The position numbers were made by a program, and so were the translations under genes. A stretch of 64,000 nt of DNA from the NCBI GenBank assembly GCA_009617715.1, contig VTFK01000057.1, forward strand, positions 744,001 to 808,000, given 5' to 3'. The notes beneath the pieces were generated by a model. That model ran no database searches. It worked only from the letters and a program-made list of their open reading frames with translations, and was not told where the DNA came from. This DNA comes from Plectrocnemia conspersa. Its lineage: Eukaryota; Arthropoda; Insecta; Trichoptera; Polycentropodidae. Below are positions 9,899-21,198 of the stretch, piece by piece. Within the stretch, counting starts at the first letter, position 1; every line of letters begins with the position of its first letter.

Positions 9899-11341
9899 GT
9901 AATATGTAAATTTAAATAATAAATTATTACTGGCGTCTTTTTGGCTGCGAAGTCACATCCCTTAGGGTTTGAAAAACTTAAATAAGTATTTCTCATTGAT
10001 TACCCTAAAATTTTTGGATTCAAAAGCTCAAAGCGAATCTGGGACATAACGTTTTAATAAAAATGTGAAAGGGACAATAAGATAACATTCAATAACAACA
10101 GACCAATACTTTCCTATGTACTTACACGTACCGGCACAACCCCCACGGCGTCCGACCTATCACATGGCAGAAATTTAAGAGCATGCGTTGAACGATTTTA
10201 TTGTACACTGACTCTTGAAAATAAATAAACTGTAGTTGCGGTTTTGTATATAAAGATTATAAATACGTAAAATGATAGAATTCTATACTACGAAGTAAAT
10301 ACAGTTTTTTTTGTTTTTTCATGTTCGACTTACAGATATAACATAATACAAGTAGCTCTTTCTTAAACTATTACGAAATAATTCAATGTAGCCTAGTCAG
10401 TAAACTCACTTCGTGATATTCATATGATAATACAACGCTTGTGATGTAAATAAGTTTGAGTGTACATTTCAGTGTTCTTTACAAAAAATGTTGACCGAGT
10501 GATTCAGTAAAAGGATGTTAATTTACATAAAGAGGTAAACAAGCAGCATTCTCAGAGCATTTTTGATTTTTAAATGCATCCATATTTGCATAAGGCCCAA
10601 TTCTAAAGCAAACACCGTATAATTTTACGAATCGATTAAACTGCAGTTCAAGCATGCAACACAAGTGCAAGATCAACAAGTTGTGTCTTAGGGTTAATTC
10701 ACGGATTGGGTTCAAGTCGAGCAACGCAAGAAAGAGATCACGAGTTTAGATAAACATAAAGCGCGCTTAGATTCCGAGAATCAATCTGAAAGTTTATAAA
10801 TAAACTTATTTAAGCGGTGTTCAATAAATTATCATATTTTAAAATATTTGCCGGATTTGCTATGGTTATCTAGTCAGGACAAACGTTTATTGTGGCATTC
10901 AACAGGAGTCCACAGCTTGCGTTGAGTGTTTGTTATGCAAAGAGAATACCAGTACGCAAAAATGACATCATTGAATCGGCAGGTTGGCGCTAACCGTAAA
11001 TCTCTACGGTTTAAGGCGACGAATGGGTTTAAAGGTCGAAGCACATTTTCATTAACATAACGCGGCGTCAATTAAACCAATGTGAATTAATAATATTTCA
11101 AATGGAAGCTCATAAATAAGTTTCTTAAATATTATAATTGTACTCAATCCATATTTGGAAACAGTCAGTGCTTCTTAACCTATAATTTTAGACATTCTAT
11201 CTACATGAATCATATTTTATAATATAAATAAACATCATTATTAAAAAATTGTATGTTGAAATGACTTTCATTCAAATTTAAATACTGTACAAAATGTATT
11301 TTTACAGCGAAATTGTTAGGTATTTTAATTTAATTTATTAC
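9899..11341. other. No gene recognised; one less AT-rich island
   Basis: Mostly AT-rich single-copy-looking sequence. From about 10630 to 11070 the composition becomes balanced (blocks such as GCAGGTTGGCGCTAACCG and AACGCGGCGTCAATTAAACC), without an open frame longer than about 68 codons. That would fit a regulatory element or untranslated exon, but nothing specific can be named. Confidence 0.3.
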
Positions 11342-11403
11342 TTATTAGGTTTATTTAAATTATTATTTAAGTCCATCATTACCCCAATGCGTCACGATGG
11401 TCA
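11342..11403 (-). repeat. Retroelement 3' end: hairpin motif plus TAAA-type tail, minus orientation
   Basis: Read on the minus strand it has GACCATCGTGACGCATTGGG followed by an AT-rich TTAAATAATAATTTAAATAA tail. The same order occurs at 34.89, 54.11 (inverted) and 58.51 kb, marking a shared 3' terminus. Confidence 0.6.
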
Positions 11404-11469
11404 AATGATAATACAAATAAAATAAAAAGTAGTACACAGCCCCAATATTTATAAATACATCAGTATGTA

Positions 11470-11600
11470 GACTTGTGGTTTAAGTCGCTGACTCATACCC
11501 GAAAGACCTGGGTTCGAATTCCATATGGACACTATTTTTTTCAATATGTATCATATCCGGCGGATATAAATATGTATTCTAATTTTTTTAATCTCGAAAA
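11470..11600 (+). repeat. tRNA-derived SINE, head and degraded body
   Basis: TGTGGTTTAAGTCGCTGACT is the A-box side and GGGTTCGAATTCCATATGG the B box (about 11510-11529). The following TCAATATGTATCATATCCGG matches the SINE body, which then decays before the TAATCTC block. Confidence 0.55.
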
Positions 11601-12060
11601 TCAAGCAAAAAAGTTTGACATCCAGAACCCACACGTCTTCTAGCTCCGGTACTTCGCGGTGATGTATTGACAGCTAGTATAATATATGTAGATTATAAAC
11701 AATAAAAAATAGGATACTTTTATTTTACGGTATTCTTTTAGTTGTTATTGTAACTTGATCTGTTCTGTCAATATGCATTATCATACGCATGTTTCTCTTT
11801 ACCATTTGTGTTACATCTCATGTTGAATTGGCTCAACTTAATTTAAAATTAGGGTGCGATTTAAAAAGGAATTATTTTAAGAGATATGTGCATTTAAATA
11901 AACACTGTTCCATAAAACAAATTATTTGTGGATTTACGTAAGATAAATCTTTGGATTTTTATTCTGACCTGATAAACAATTCGTTTTATGGAACAATTAA
12001 TTTATATATTGCTCATTTAAATTGTTCTCTTGAAATTTAATAACAATAGTGTTAATAATA
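11601..12060. other. AT-rich sequence, nothing recognised
   Basis: No open frame, repeat family or structured element could be identified here. Confidence 0.3.
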
Positions 12061-12389
12061 CTATTTGCATTAACACAGTCAGTTCAAGATTTCATCATTA
12101 TTCATAATTGAGAAAGAGATGGCAAGTTTGAGTTTACGCCCTAAAGTACACGATACTTATCATTACTCCGATTGATTGCTTGATGAGTATAAAAAATAAA
12201 GTAATGATTTTAATTTCAATAAATTTGCTCAAAATTTATAAAGTAATGATAAGTATATAGAACGTATATCTGTATCGTGTGCTTTAGAGTTAATAGTAGC
12301 GGCGTAAATCCAAGCTTGCCATTTCTTTCTCAATTATGGATAATAATGAAATGGATAACTCTCAAACTGACTGTGTTAATGCAAATAGA
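12061..12389. repeat. Long imperfect inverted repeat (about 110-130-bp arms)
   Basis: The left arm begins CTATTTGCATTAACACAGTC and runs through CATCATTATTCATAATTGAG, AAGAGATGGCAAG and CACGATACTTATCATTACT. The right arm is its reverse complement, from AGTAATGATAAGT (about 12240) to GACTGTGTTAATGCAAATAG (12370-12389). The central 60-70 bp are AT-rich. Transcribed, it would form a long hairpin. It is probably a foldback MITE, though no target duplication was fixed. Confidence 0.7.
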
Positions 12390-12739
12390 GTATATGTGTA
12401 TCACCTGAAACGTATTGTATTTAAAAATATAAAACGGTGCAAAAAGTGCAGTGAAATGGTGCAACTGTTGAATATGGCTTTTAGTAGGAATGCTTGAAAA
12501 ACGTTTTCAAGAGTATGATAAAAACGTTGAAAGTGTAAAGAGTAGCAAGAAGCTTAGCACATCAAGTAAAATGTGAAAATAATAAGGACATTGTTTTTAG
12601 TAATCGCCGAATAACTATTAGGGAGATTACTAAAGAAGTTGTTGTTGCATACAATACATACAAAGCAATTTTATTTGACATTCTAGACATGAAACGAGTA
12701 GTAGCCATTTTTTTTATAAAACTGTTGAATAAAGTCACT

Positions 12740-13760
12740 GACGCTTGAAGAGTTGCTCTAATGAATGAAGCATATCTAAACCGAATTTTGACCAATAGGA
12801 GAGCGCAAAAAACAATTATCGCTTCTCAGAAGTCGTAAAGTCTTAACATAAAACATAAAATCATAATATTTACATGATTATTAGTTGTGTTTTCTTTGCT
12901 GCTCACTGTTGCCATTTAGTGAATTTCCAGTCCAGTTCAAAAACAATAAAATCGCGCCATCGCGGTGAAAATGCTTGATTATCAAGCGTTTATGTTAAGA
13001 CTTTTTACAACAATATTACGAGAGTGAGAATCGAATGAAGCACATTTAAACCGAATTTTGACCAATAGGAGCGCGCAAAAAACAATTATCACTTCTCAGA
13101 AGTCAAAAATCCACGTCAAAAGCAATAAAATCGTGCCGTCACCGTCGCAGTGGGAACGCTCGTTACCGAGCGTTCCCACTGCGACGGCGTCGACACGATT
13201 TTATTGCTTTTGACGTGAATTTTTGCCTTCTGAGAAGTGATAATTGGTTTTGCGCACTCCTATTGACCAAAATTTGGTTTGAATATACTTTAACCAATAC
13301 TCTCATATCAGAAGTCCGGTAAGGCTAGCCATCATATTTTTAAAACACAGTGTAAAATCAAAGAACAGATAAACCCTGGAGCAATATGTGAGATGCGACG
13401 TCTGTCTGTACTGCTTCTTTTGCTTATTTCTCCCTGAGAGGTAATTTGGCTACTTTAGACTTGACCTAACGAAAGTTGGATTTGGTTAATTCGTGTAGGT
13501 TAGGTTTGGGTTTGAACAGCAAATGGACGTTTCGCAACTATCAAATTGAGTTTCATTGACATTATTGAGCAGCGTATAATTTCACTAGCGTCCATCAGTT
13601 AAATTATAATTTCGGTAGTAAAAATATATATATACCCGTGAAAATGTATTTAGACTTCCACAGGGAAAATATAGCTTCACTGAAAAATAGACATTCACTG
13701 TAAAATGTATACATTACATGTAAATAAATAATGTAAATGTATATATTACTACAAATGTAA
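12740..13760. repeat. Foldback-family repeat, B-palindrome-A, inverted relative to the 8.4 and 27.7 kb copies
   Basis: The palindrome spans 13048-13280, with center CGCTCGTTACCGAGCG at about 13158-13173 and arms of about 113 bp. The B flank is on the left (GAGAGTGAGAATCGAATGAAG) and the A flank on the right (GAATATACTTTAACC...), running on to about 13760 through GTAGGTTAGGTTTGGGTTTG. A second B arm sits at 12767-12838. Between the two, AAAGTCTTAACATAAA (12839-) pairs with TTTATGTTAAGACTTT (12987-), a further inverted pair enclosing about 130 bp. Confidence 0.7.
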
Positions 13761-14580
13761 AAGTTGAAATTATATATTATTTTGGGAAAAATATATTTCG
13801 ATATGATTTCATTGAAAAGATATATTTTAAAAATATTTTCGGGACTGTTTTTTTAGATTATGTTTGAGTGATAAGCCAAGAATTTTTGGTTTAGAATCAG
13901 GGACGTTATTTCAGATTTTATCAGGGAAGGGGGGGGGTGGAAATCAGTAAGGATAGCTATCAATTTTTTAATCAAGATGCGATCAAAATTCGATTACATT
14001 ACTAACACATGCCTGATAAATTATAAATTCACTAGTAAAAATATATAGTATCTATCAGGGAAATTGTATTCCGATATGATTTAATATTTCACTGAAGTGA
14101 CATATTTAAAAATAATATTTTCGTGATAGATTCGAGACCGTTTTTTTTATTTTCTTTGAGAAATAACCCGAGATTTTTTTGGGTTTAGAATCAGAGACGT
14201 CATTTCAGATTTTTTTCAGGGAGGGGGGGGGGGTTAAATTATTAAAGATAGCTATCATATTTTTAAGACCGAAGTGCAGAAAAAATATATTATAGATCAA
14301 AATGTGACATGCGAAATATGTCTGTATTTTGCTTGAGAAATTACTAGCACCTGCCAGATATAATATAATTTCACTGGTAAAAATATATATTATCTATTAA
14401 GAAAAATGTATTCTAATATGATTTAATGTTTCACTGAAGTGACATATTTAAAAATAATATTTTCGGGATAGATTTATTTCTTTTTATTTCCTTTGAGGGG
14501 TAAGCCAATAATTTATGGTTTAAAATCATAGAATCAGAGACGTATTTTCAGCCTTTTTTTCATAGGCGGGAGGGGGGGGG
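13761..14580 (+). repeat. Tandem array of about 300-bp units, each ending in a poly-G tract
   Basis: Three successive units end in G tracts: G9 at 13929-13937, G11 at 14223-14233 and G9 at 14572-14580. Each carries TTCACTAGTAAAAATATATA, GATTTAATATTTCACTGAAG, TGACATATTTAAAAATAATA, a TTTGAG..TAAGCC block, TTTAGAATCAGAGACGT and TTTTTTCAGG before the Gs. Spacings are about 295 and 347 bp. The first unit is continuous with the A flank of the foldback repeat, so they may be parts of one element. Confidence 0.7.
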
Positions 14581-14712
14581 CAAAAGTTGCACAGTCAGTG
14601 GTCATTTTATTAATATTTTAATTTTATTAAGATTCATAGTATATCATTAAATGGTAATTTTATGGCCAAATTCCCATCTGCCCCACGCATATGACGTCCC
14701 TGTGACATCAAA
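14581..14712 (+). repeat. Dispersed repeat following the poly-G array
   Basis: Runs from CAAAAGTTGCACAGTCAGTG to GACGTCCCTG and matches 9.29-9.44 kb in inverted orientation, including AAGATTCATAGTATATCATT. Confidence 0.55.
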
Positions 14713-15286
14713 GCAAAGGCGCAGTCGTTTCAATGGAAGACCAAAAAAATTCACGTCAAGTTGGATATAATGTTAAGGTTCTTCGTACTGTTTTCTTAGA
14801 TTCTAACGGTATAATCTACTACAAAGTCTTATAATCAATAAAGTGACATTATAGTTTCACGGAATTTGCGTGAGGTAGTCCGAAGAAAACGACCAGAATT
14901 ATGGACAAATAACTCTTGAATTTAGAATCACTATAATGCACTGACTCACACTCACATTTTTTTATTTTTGTAGATAAATAGGACTATATCAAAAAATGCA
15001 TTGAACAAAACGATGCCATAAGTGACATTTTTTACAAAAAAATACTTATTATATATTATTTAATAATAGCATGTAGTCCAAATCAGATAAAATTATATTA
15101 AAATACAAACAACTTTGAAGGGGACTAAATCAATATTGAATAATAAATAAATAAAAAAATTGTCGATATTTTTTATCGCAACCTTGAGTACTTCATATGT
15201 ACACTCATATTTTATATCTACATATATAAATATACTACATATATATGAATAAACTTTGGAACATATTTTTTTTATGATATTTACAA
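14713..15286. other. AT-rich sequence, no gene recognised
   Basis: No coding frame or known element was recognised. A short TAAA-rich run lies near 15140-15156, just before the reverse-transcriptase relic. Confidence 0.3.
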
Positions 15287-15740
15287 CACGGATTTAGAAA
15301 ATATGCAGCTTTTGAATTAATTAATAAAATATTACAACAAAAACAAAAATAAAACTTCAGCATTATTTATAGACATTGAAAAAGCTTTTGATACAGTAGA
15401 TCATAATATATTATTAGAGAAATTAAAACATATTGGAATAGTAGGACCAACGCTAAATTTATTAAATATCTATTTAAATAATAGACAAGTAGTTGTAATA
15501 AATGTTACACAAAGCGAATGTGAGGTGGTGAAAAATAGAATTCCACATGGTTCTGTTTTAGGACCTTTATTATTTAATCTATACATAAATGATTTAATCC
15601 TATATAACTTGCAGAAATGATTCAACTGTATACTGATGATATAGTGCTAAAATATTATATATATAAAACATACAAGGATATGCAAGGAAACATGCAGTGA
15701 TTTGATCAATATTTTGATGCTAAATAGTAATCTATTAGTA
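15287..15740 (+). pseudogene. Non-LTR retrotransposon reverse transcriptase fragment (jockey/CR1-like), degenerate
   Basis: Reading from 15287 gives HGFRKYAAFELINKIL, then after an in-frame stop FSALFIDIEKAFDTVDHNIL, a segment with YLNNRQVVVI, and PHGSVLGPLLFNLYINDL, the classic RT finger and palm motifs of LINE elements. After a frameshift, LYTDDIVL stands where YADD is expected, and relics of the thumb follow to about 15740. Stops and shifts show it is dead, and both ends of the element are missing. At least RT motifs from the LFIDIEKAFD block to Y-x-DD are present. The assignment to the jockey/CR1 group is by motif style only. Confidence 0.85.
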
Positions 15741-17204
15741 AATGACAACGCACGTCAAAATTAAATATTCTATAAACGTCAATGCTTGACGATCATCGGC
15801 GAAAGATAAGAATTTGGTGTAATAAATAAAAAAATTAATATAATTAATAAATAGAAAAAATATGAATGGGTCGAGATTAAGACCTAATGTTCCAGGAATT
15901 CCTAATGTGGCAATATATTCAGACGAGTTGTGTAGCTTATATTGAATATATTGGCGACGATTTGAGAAGTATGATTAAAAAGCAAGACCCAAACCTATCC
16001 ATTTTTTAGAATTAAGGCATGACATGGACTTTATTAAAAGCCTTTAAAAAATCAGTGTAGGTGGCAGCTGTTTTCCTATATCGAGAATATATTTATTATT
16101 TCCCCAACCTATTTTTCTATGTGATATTTTTTTATTAAATCGCTATAAGACGCTGCACCATTCACTATATGCATATTTGATTTGCTAGCGTCATATATAA
16201 CGCATTTCGACTGTTTCGCCCACGTGAGAGATTCTTGAAATGCTCAACCGGCGGAATCAATTGAACGTTCGTGTGATGTAACGTTAAATTATTCAGGCCG
16301 TCGATTGTCGCAATTAAATAGTCATAAATAAAAATCAACTTATATAGATTACTACCGGTACACGCGGCAAATTCCTCATTTGAAGGTATAAAGATCAAAT
16401 AAGTTCACGTGTATGACATTGGGACGCCATTTAGGAATAGATACGCGACCTTTTACGTCAGGTTTTTTGATCAAGAAGAAAATTTAATGGAATGTTAAGC
16501 TTTCCGCATTTCAATGTTTATAGATGAATCGCCAGCGTGGGTTGAACTGCAAATTCTTCCCGGATCTTTCTAAGATTCGTGATGACAGGTGGAAAGCATT
16601 CCCAGTGATGTAACGTATAGCTATGCCAAGTGAATCCGCGTGCCAAACATTGTCCTGAGTCTACTTTCTAATTGGGTCACTACCGATATCTCTTTAAGTT
16701 ATTGTGTACACACATGTGTAAGCATGTTAAACATAGCATGAATGAGAAAGTCCAGAAAAACATGACATCTTGTTTTTAATACAAACAGGCGCTAGCAGCT
16801 GTAACACACTAACAAACAATTAGTGAAATATTATTTCAATCAACGAATGAACATGCAACTCAGACTTATATCACGATGTATAATAAATATATGTAGAAGG
16901 TCATAAAATAGCTATGTAATAAAAATATGGACATATCAATAAAAAGGGCGGAGTTATTCACGGGTAAAATTTTAGGTGTGGTGCTGCTGATCTTAATCGT
17001 TAATGTGTATTTTTTGCAGTTAGCTATTAGGTTGTTTTATATAAAGTGGTCGAGTTTTGTGAGATATGAGGCGCTATAATTTTTTTCTACTATTTTATTA
17101 ATCAAAATTTGCACCATTACATTCATGGTCTTTTGCCAACGATTTAAACATATTTTTTAGTGGTTATGAAGAATAATTATTAAATTTTGTGTTTCTTAGA
17201 AATA
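15741..17204. other. No gene recognised; small coding-like scrap and a complex island
   Basis: At about 15861-15944 a 28-codon frame (MNGSRLRPNVPGIPNVAIYS start) followed, after a shift, by GDDLRSMIKKQDPNLSIF looks like a decayed coding scrap, perhaps belonging to the adjacent retroelement. From about 16180 to 16690 the sequence is less AT-rich and non-repetitive, as in a conserved regulatory element. The rest is AT-rich. Confidence 0.3.
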
Positions 17205-17587
17205 CAGTGAAATCTCAGTATAGCGAAATTCACGGGACCAAAAAAAAAATCGTTATATTAAATGTACGGAAGATTATATATTTTTATTTTATTTTTAATT
17301 ACCATATTACTACAGAATAAAAATAACTTCTAACAAGGTCTATTTTTAAGAATACTGTATTTAACACAATAAAATTTGTTAAAAAAATGTTTTATAAGAA
17401 AAGTTTGAGTCGCTTTTGAACACATCAGGCACACACCAAGTCAAGGACGTATTAAAATATTTCGTTATACTGAGATCAGTTTTCGTTACAATGAAAATAT
17501 TTTGTATAAGTTTTTCGGGGATAAATTGAAGATTCGTTATACTGGAAATTTCGTTATTTCGGTATTCGTTACAAAGAGATTTCATTG
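17205..17587. mobile_element. Pogo/Tigger-like nonautonomous DNA transposon, 383 bp, flanked by TA
   Basis: The left end CAGTGAAATCTCAGTATAGC (then GAAATTCACGGGACC) and the right end TTCGTTACAAAGAGATTTCATTG form terminal inverted repeats of the pogo/Tigger type, whose ends carry repeated TTCGTTATA units. Both sides are flanked by TA (17203-17204 and 17588-17589), the Tc1/mariner-superfamily target. Internal TTCGTTATACTG and TTCGTTACAATG repeats build the subterminal region. A 68-codon minus-strand frame inside is probably fortuitous. Confidence 0.75.
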
Positions 17588-17589
17588 TA

Positions 17590-18959
17590 ATATGAATTGG
17601 GCATTATCGTGGAGCGTGCTGTGAGTTTCCAAGCAGTTCTTTATGAATTAAATTTAAGTGTTTCTCAATCTTTCGCGGTCTTTCATGGGGATAATTTTTA
17701 ATAATTGTATCGCCAATATGAAATTTGCTTTAAACTAACTTTACCAAATCCAAAATTGGGTTTTAGTTTGAATTCATAAGAAATGATTAGTAAATCTTTA
17801 GTAGACATCATATTGAATATAAGTTGATTATAATATCGTTAGTAAGAAATTTTTCGAACTAATACTTTACAGTTTTCTAACTAACAGTACCTTCGCCAAA
17901 TCCTAAATTGATTTATCTTGTAATGTTTGAACTGATACAAAAAATCATATTGCATCAAATTTTGAAGCACATGCCTGGCTTAAAATGTCTTTAAATAAAA
18001 AATATGTTTTTATATTACGAATGTTCCTCTCTAATGAAACAACTTAAAATACTAGTTTCAGACAGTAAAAGCATATGTATAAAATATAATAAAATTGCCA
18101 TGAAAGTGATCGAAACCATAAATACTGTTAGTCATCTCATCCATGTTATTTAAAGTTTAGAGGTAATATAAATAGTAAATTGTAAATTAAATTGAAGATT
18201 AACTTAAAATGTATAGACATAAAAATATCTATAGTGTCACTTATGCCACAATGATGGCTTTGAAATAGAAATTCTATGTATTATCATAAAATGTGTAAAC
18301 CGTAAATGACACTAACTTTGAAGAACCTCCAATAAAATAAAATAGCTTTAACACTCAATAATTATGTAACATAGATAACAAACATCTATATATAGATATC
18401 AGAAACAATATGGTTGCACTTTTTGGGGATAAAATCGTTAATCTTTATTTTTTATAGATTAAAAAGTACTTAAAATATTATAAAATTATCGTAGAATATA
18501 ATCTATGTATTTCGCAGGCGGATTGTTGATTAATATCCGTATAGGGTTTTTCGATGAAATTGGCTAACTTATTTTTAAAATACTACGTAACGATAAAAAT
18601 AAAAGTGTTAATATACTATTTCTGAAAAAATAGTTTGATTTACGAAGCTAATAATAAAATATATTTTATCTTCTTCGCCTTGATTTTTTATATCTCATCA
18701 CATAATTAGTTAAGGGGCTATAAATTATATACACATTTACGATGACTCAGTTAGTAATATTACAATGATTGTGTATTATCAGTGAAGTTATATTTTCACT
18801 AGCTTAAATATAATTTGATTAGCTTGGCGACTTAAAATATATAAGTATCAATAAAACTGTATTTGTTTACGAATAAATAATCTGTTGTGCATTTTCATAA
18901 TCAGAGATTTATGTCACATTATTTGATAAAATATTACAATATAATAAATAAATTAAATT
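17590..18959. other. AT-rich sequence, nothing recognised
   Basis: No coding frame, repeat family or structured element was recognised. Confidence 0.3.
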
Positions 18960-19160
18960 AAATTCAAACCTAACTGATACGAATTGACCTGATAAAGGTA
19001 AAAACAAACTTTTGGGTTGACGTTTTGCAACTGTTAAATTAAAAATCATAGATATTTTTGAGTAGCATATAATTTCACTAGCGTCACACCGATGAAAATA
19101 TATTCGGATATAATTTCACTGAAATGCCAGTGAAAATATAACTTATTAAATATGTACATG
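18960..19160 (+). repeat. Fragment of the A-type repeat
   Basis: Shares TTTTGGGTTGACGTTTTGCAACTGTTAAATTA-like order, GAGTAGCATATAATTTCACTAGCG and ATTTCACTGAAATGCCAGTG with 3.97-4.17 and 13.5-13.7 kb. It is a diverged fragment without the foldback arms. Confidence 0.5.
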
Positions 19161-20547
19161 TACATCAATTGAATTGTTGATTCAGCATAATGATAACAAT
19201 AAATTGCTGTCGTTTGATATGATTAAACTATAGGCAAAAGTGTCACTGAGACTAATACTTAAAATTTTGCTATGTCAAGCTAATAAATCGTGCAATCAAA
19301 TTTAATTACTGTAAATGTATTAAATTTTACGTTTGTACGCGTAATGAATTTACGATCGTAAAAGTCATACATGTACAAACCATTCAGCGTTTCGTTCACA
19401 TTATTACACATGTTCTATCGCGTAGTAGTAATGATACATTGTCTTGTGTCAGTGCTTCTTAGGAGACTGTGCTACTTCAAAGATCTACGATATTTGCAAA
19501 GAGATAAATATAATATACACCATGCTCTATGTAATGAGTTAAAGCTTAAGATACCATCGTATTAAACTTGGTTAACATGAATATAGTAATGATAGCTGAT
19601 TAATTATGTAAAAATAAATTATAATCAATAAATTTATACTGTCACAGTTTATTTTTCCTGATTTATTATAAATGTGATAAAAAAAAGCAGTGTGGATTAT
19701 TAAACAATACTTCTTTATTCAAAAAGTAGTGCATACTTTAAAGAGCAATTCCATTATATAATCTATGTTTAATTGCCCGTTGAAATTTCGAGCTTAGCTC
19801 AGAATTGCTATTTTCTGTTTTAACAAAAATTTAAAAAATTGTTATAACAAAAATTTTAAGGCCCTTTCGGCTGTCAATAATAATGTGAGATAATTGTCAA
19901 TAATAGCTGTTGCTACTTTACAAAAACAATAATTATCAAAAATAAATAATAGCCTTAAATCGTTTTGCATTCCACCGATTCTCATGCGTGATTTTTTTCT
20001 TAAATCACCAAAGGAAAGATAAAACCGCCGGCCGGTTAAAGTAAAAGAAAATCGCAAAAAAATTTTGGTCATACTTTCGATCTTCCGAGAAAATATGCAT
20101 ATTTTTAAACATCTAGCACGAACACCTTCGGAAAGGTTTCTTATCTGAATGTCTTATTTGTTTGAATGGATAAAAAACAATCGCTTCTTTGAGTTAATAA
20201 TATCAATAAAGCATTACTGTGCTGTATGGCAGAGCAATTCAGGATATAATTATGATTAAAAAATCACGGAACTGGATCAGTTCAAGATCACCGCTGACAC
20301 AACTGGTTCAATATTTCCCACAAAGCCCGATATGTTTTTTCAACACCATCGGATGTGACACATTTTAGTCGATTTCACTTCAGATTGTACAATGTAAAGT
20401 TTTTTTTCAAATATATAAAAAATTGTCCATGCAAACTATCCATAAAAGGTCACTTACGTGAAACGTAATACGTGTTCAGACACTTCAAACAAAGCATTGA
20501 CTCTTTGAATAAACAATAGCAATTAAACAGTATCTGCGAGGCCAGTG
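19161..20547. other. AT-rich sequence, no gene recognised
   Basis: Contains small open frames (19371-19565 plus; 19842-20072 minus) with no recognisable domain and no splice context. They are treated as chance. Confidence 0.3.
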
Positions 20548-20760
20548 GTTTTTAAAGGGTATGCCGTGGGGCACCGCTATTAAATTTTAATAAGTTTATA
20601 ATTTCTATTTTATACAAAATATTTGCTATTTCGTAAAGTGTACTTATTATTTGAGATAGCGCACTAGATTTAGCAAATGCGTTGGGAGGCAATCATTAGG
20701 TGAAGCCAAAGAAAATCTTTCAAATTTATTTGTTTTGCTATTAAATTGGCTATTGATGTT
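20543..20760 (+). mobile_element. Possible hAT-like DNA transposon end (weak)
   Basis: The left boundary CAGTGGTTTTTAAAGGG followed by TGCCGTGGGGCACC resembles the ends of many hAT MITEs. No matching right end or 8-bp duplication was found, so this is only a resemblance. Confidence 0.25.
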
Positions 20761-21059
20761 ACCTACAATGTGCTTAATTATTATATATACTATTTTCATT
20801 AAAAGCTCACTGATAAATTTAAATATGCTTGGATCAATTATACACAATTTTATTAAATAACTTTTTGAAGTTCTAAATAACCAGCTTATGTAAGAGCTGG
20901 ACTAATGAGGTGGTATTGTGAGAAACTTGATTTTAATGAACTCGAATTTAAGTCGTCCCCATGGTCTGGAATGAGCAGGAACATTAATCATAATCAACAA
21001 TACTTTGAGTGGCAAATTATTTTCCAATTGCGGGAAGAATAATTGACTGTCAATAAGAA

Positions 21060-21196
21060 GCATCGGCTCAGTTGGGGAGAAAGTGACGTAATAGGTACTG
21101 CTCGTTTTGCAAGTCAGCGCTCGTTTATCAAGTATTTTTTTTCTTGGATTGTAAAACACTTGTAAACCAAGTTATTCGCAATCCAAGGTTCCACTG
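21060..21196. mobile_element. Right terminus of a pogo/mariner-like DNA transposon
   Basis: CTCGTTTATCAAGT, CTTGGATTGTAAAACACTTG, TAAACCAAGTTATTCGCAAT and CCAAGGTTCCACTG end at 21196, followed by TA. A TIR ending ..TTCCACTG next to TA is typical of pogo/Tigger-type elements. The left end was not found, so the element is truncated and the left limit given is approximate. Confidence 0.5.
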
Positions 21197-21198
21197 TA

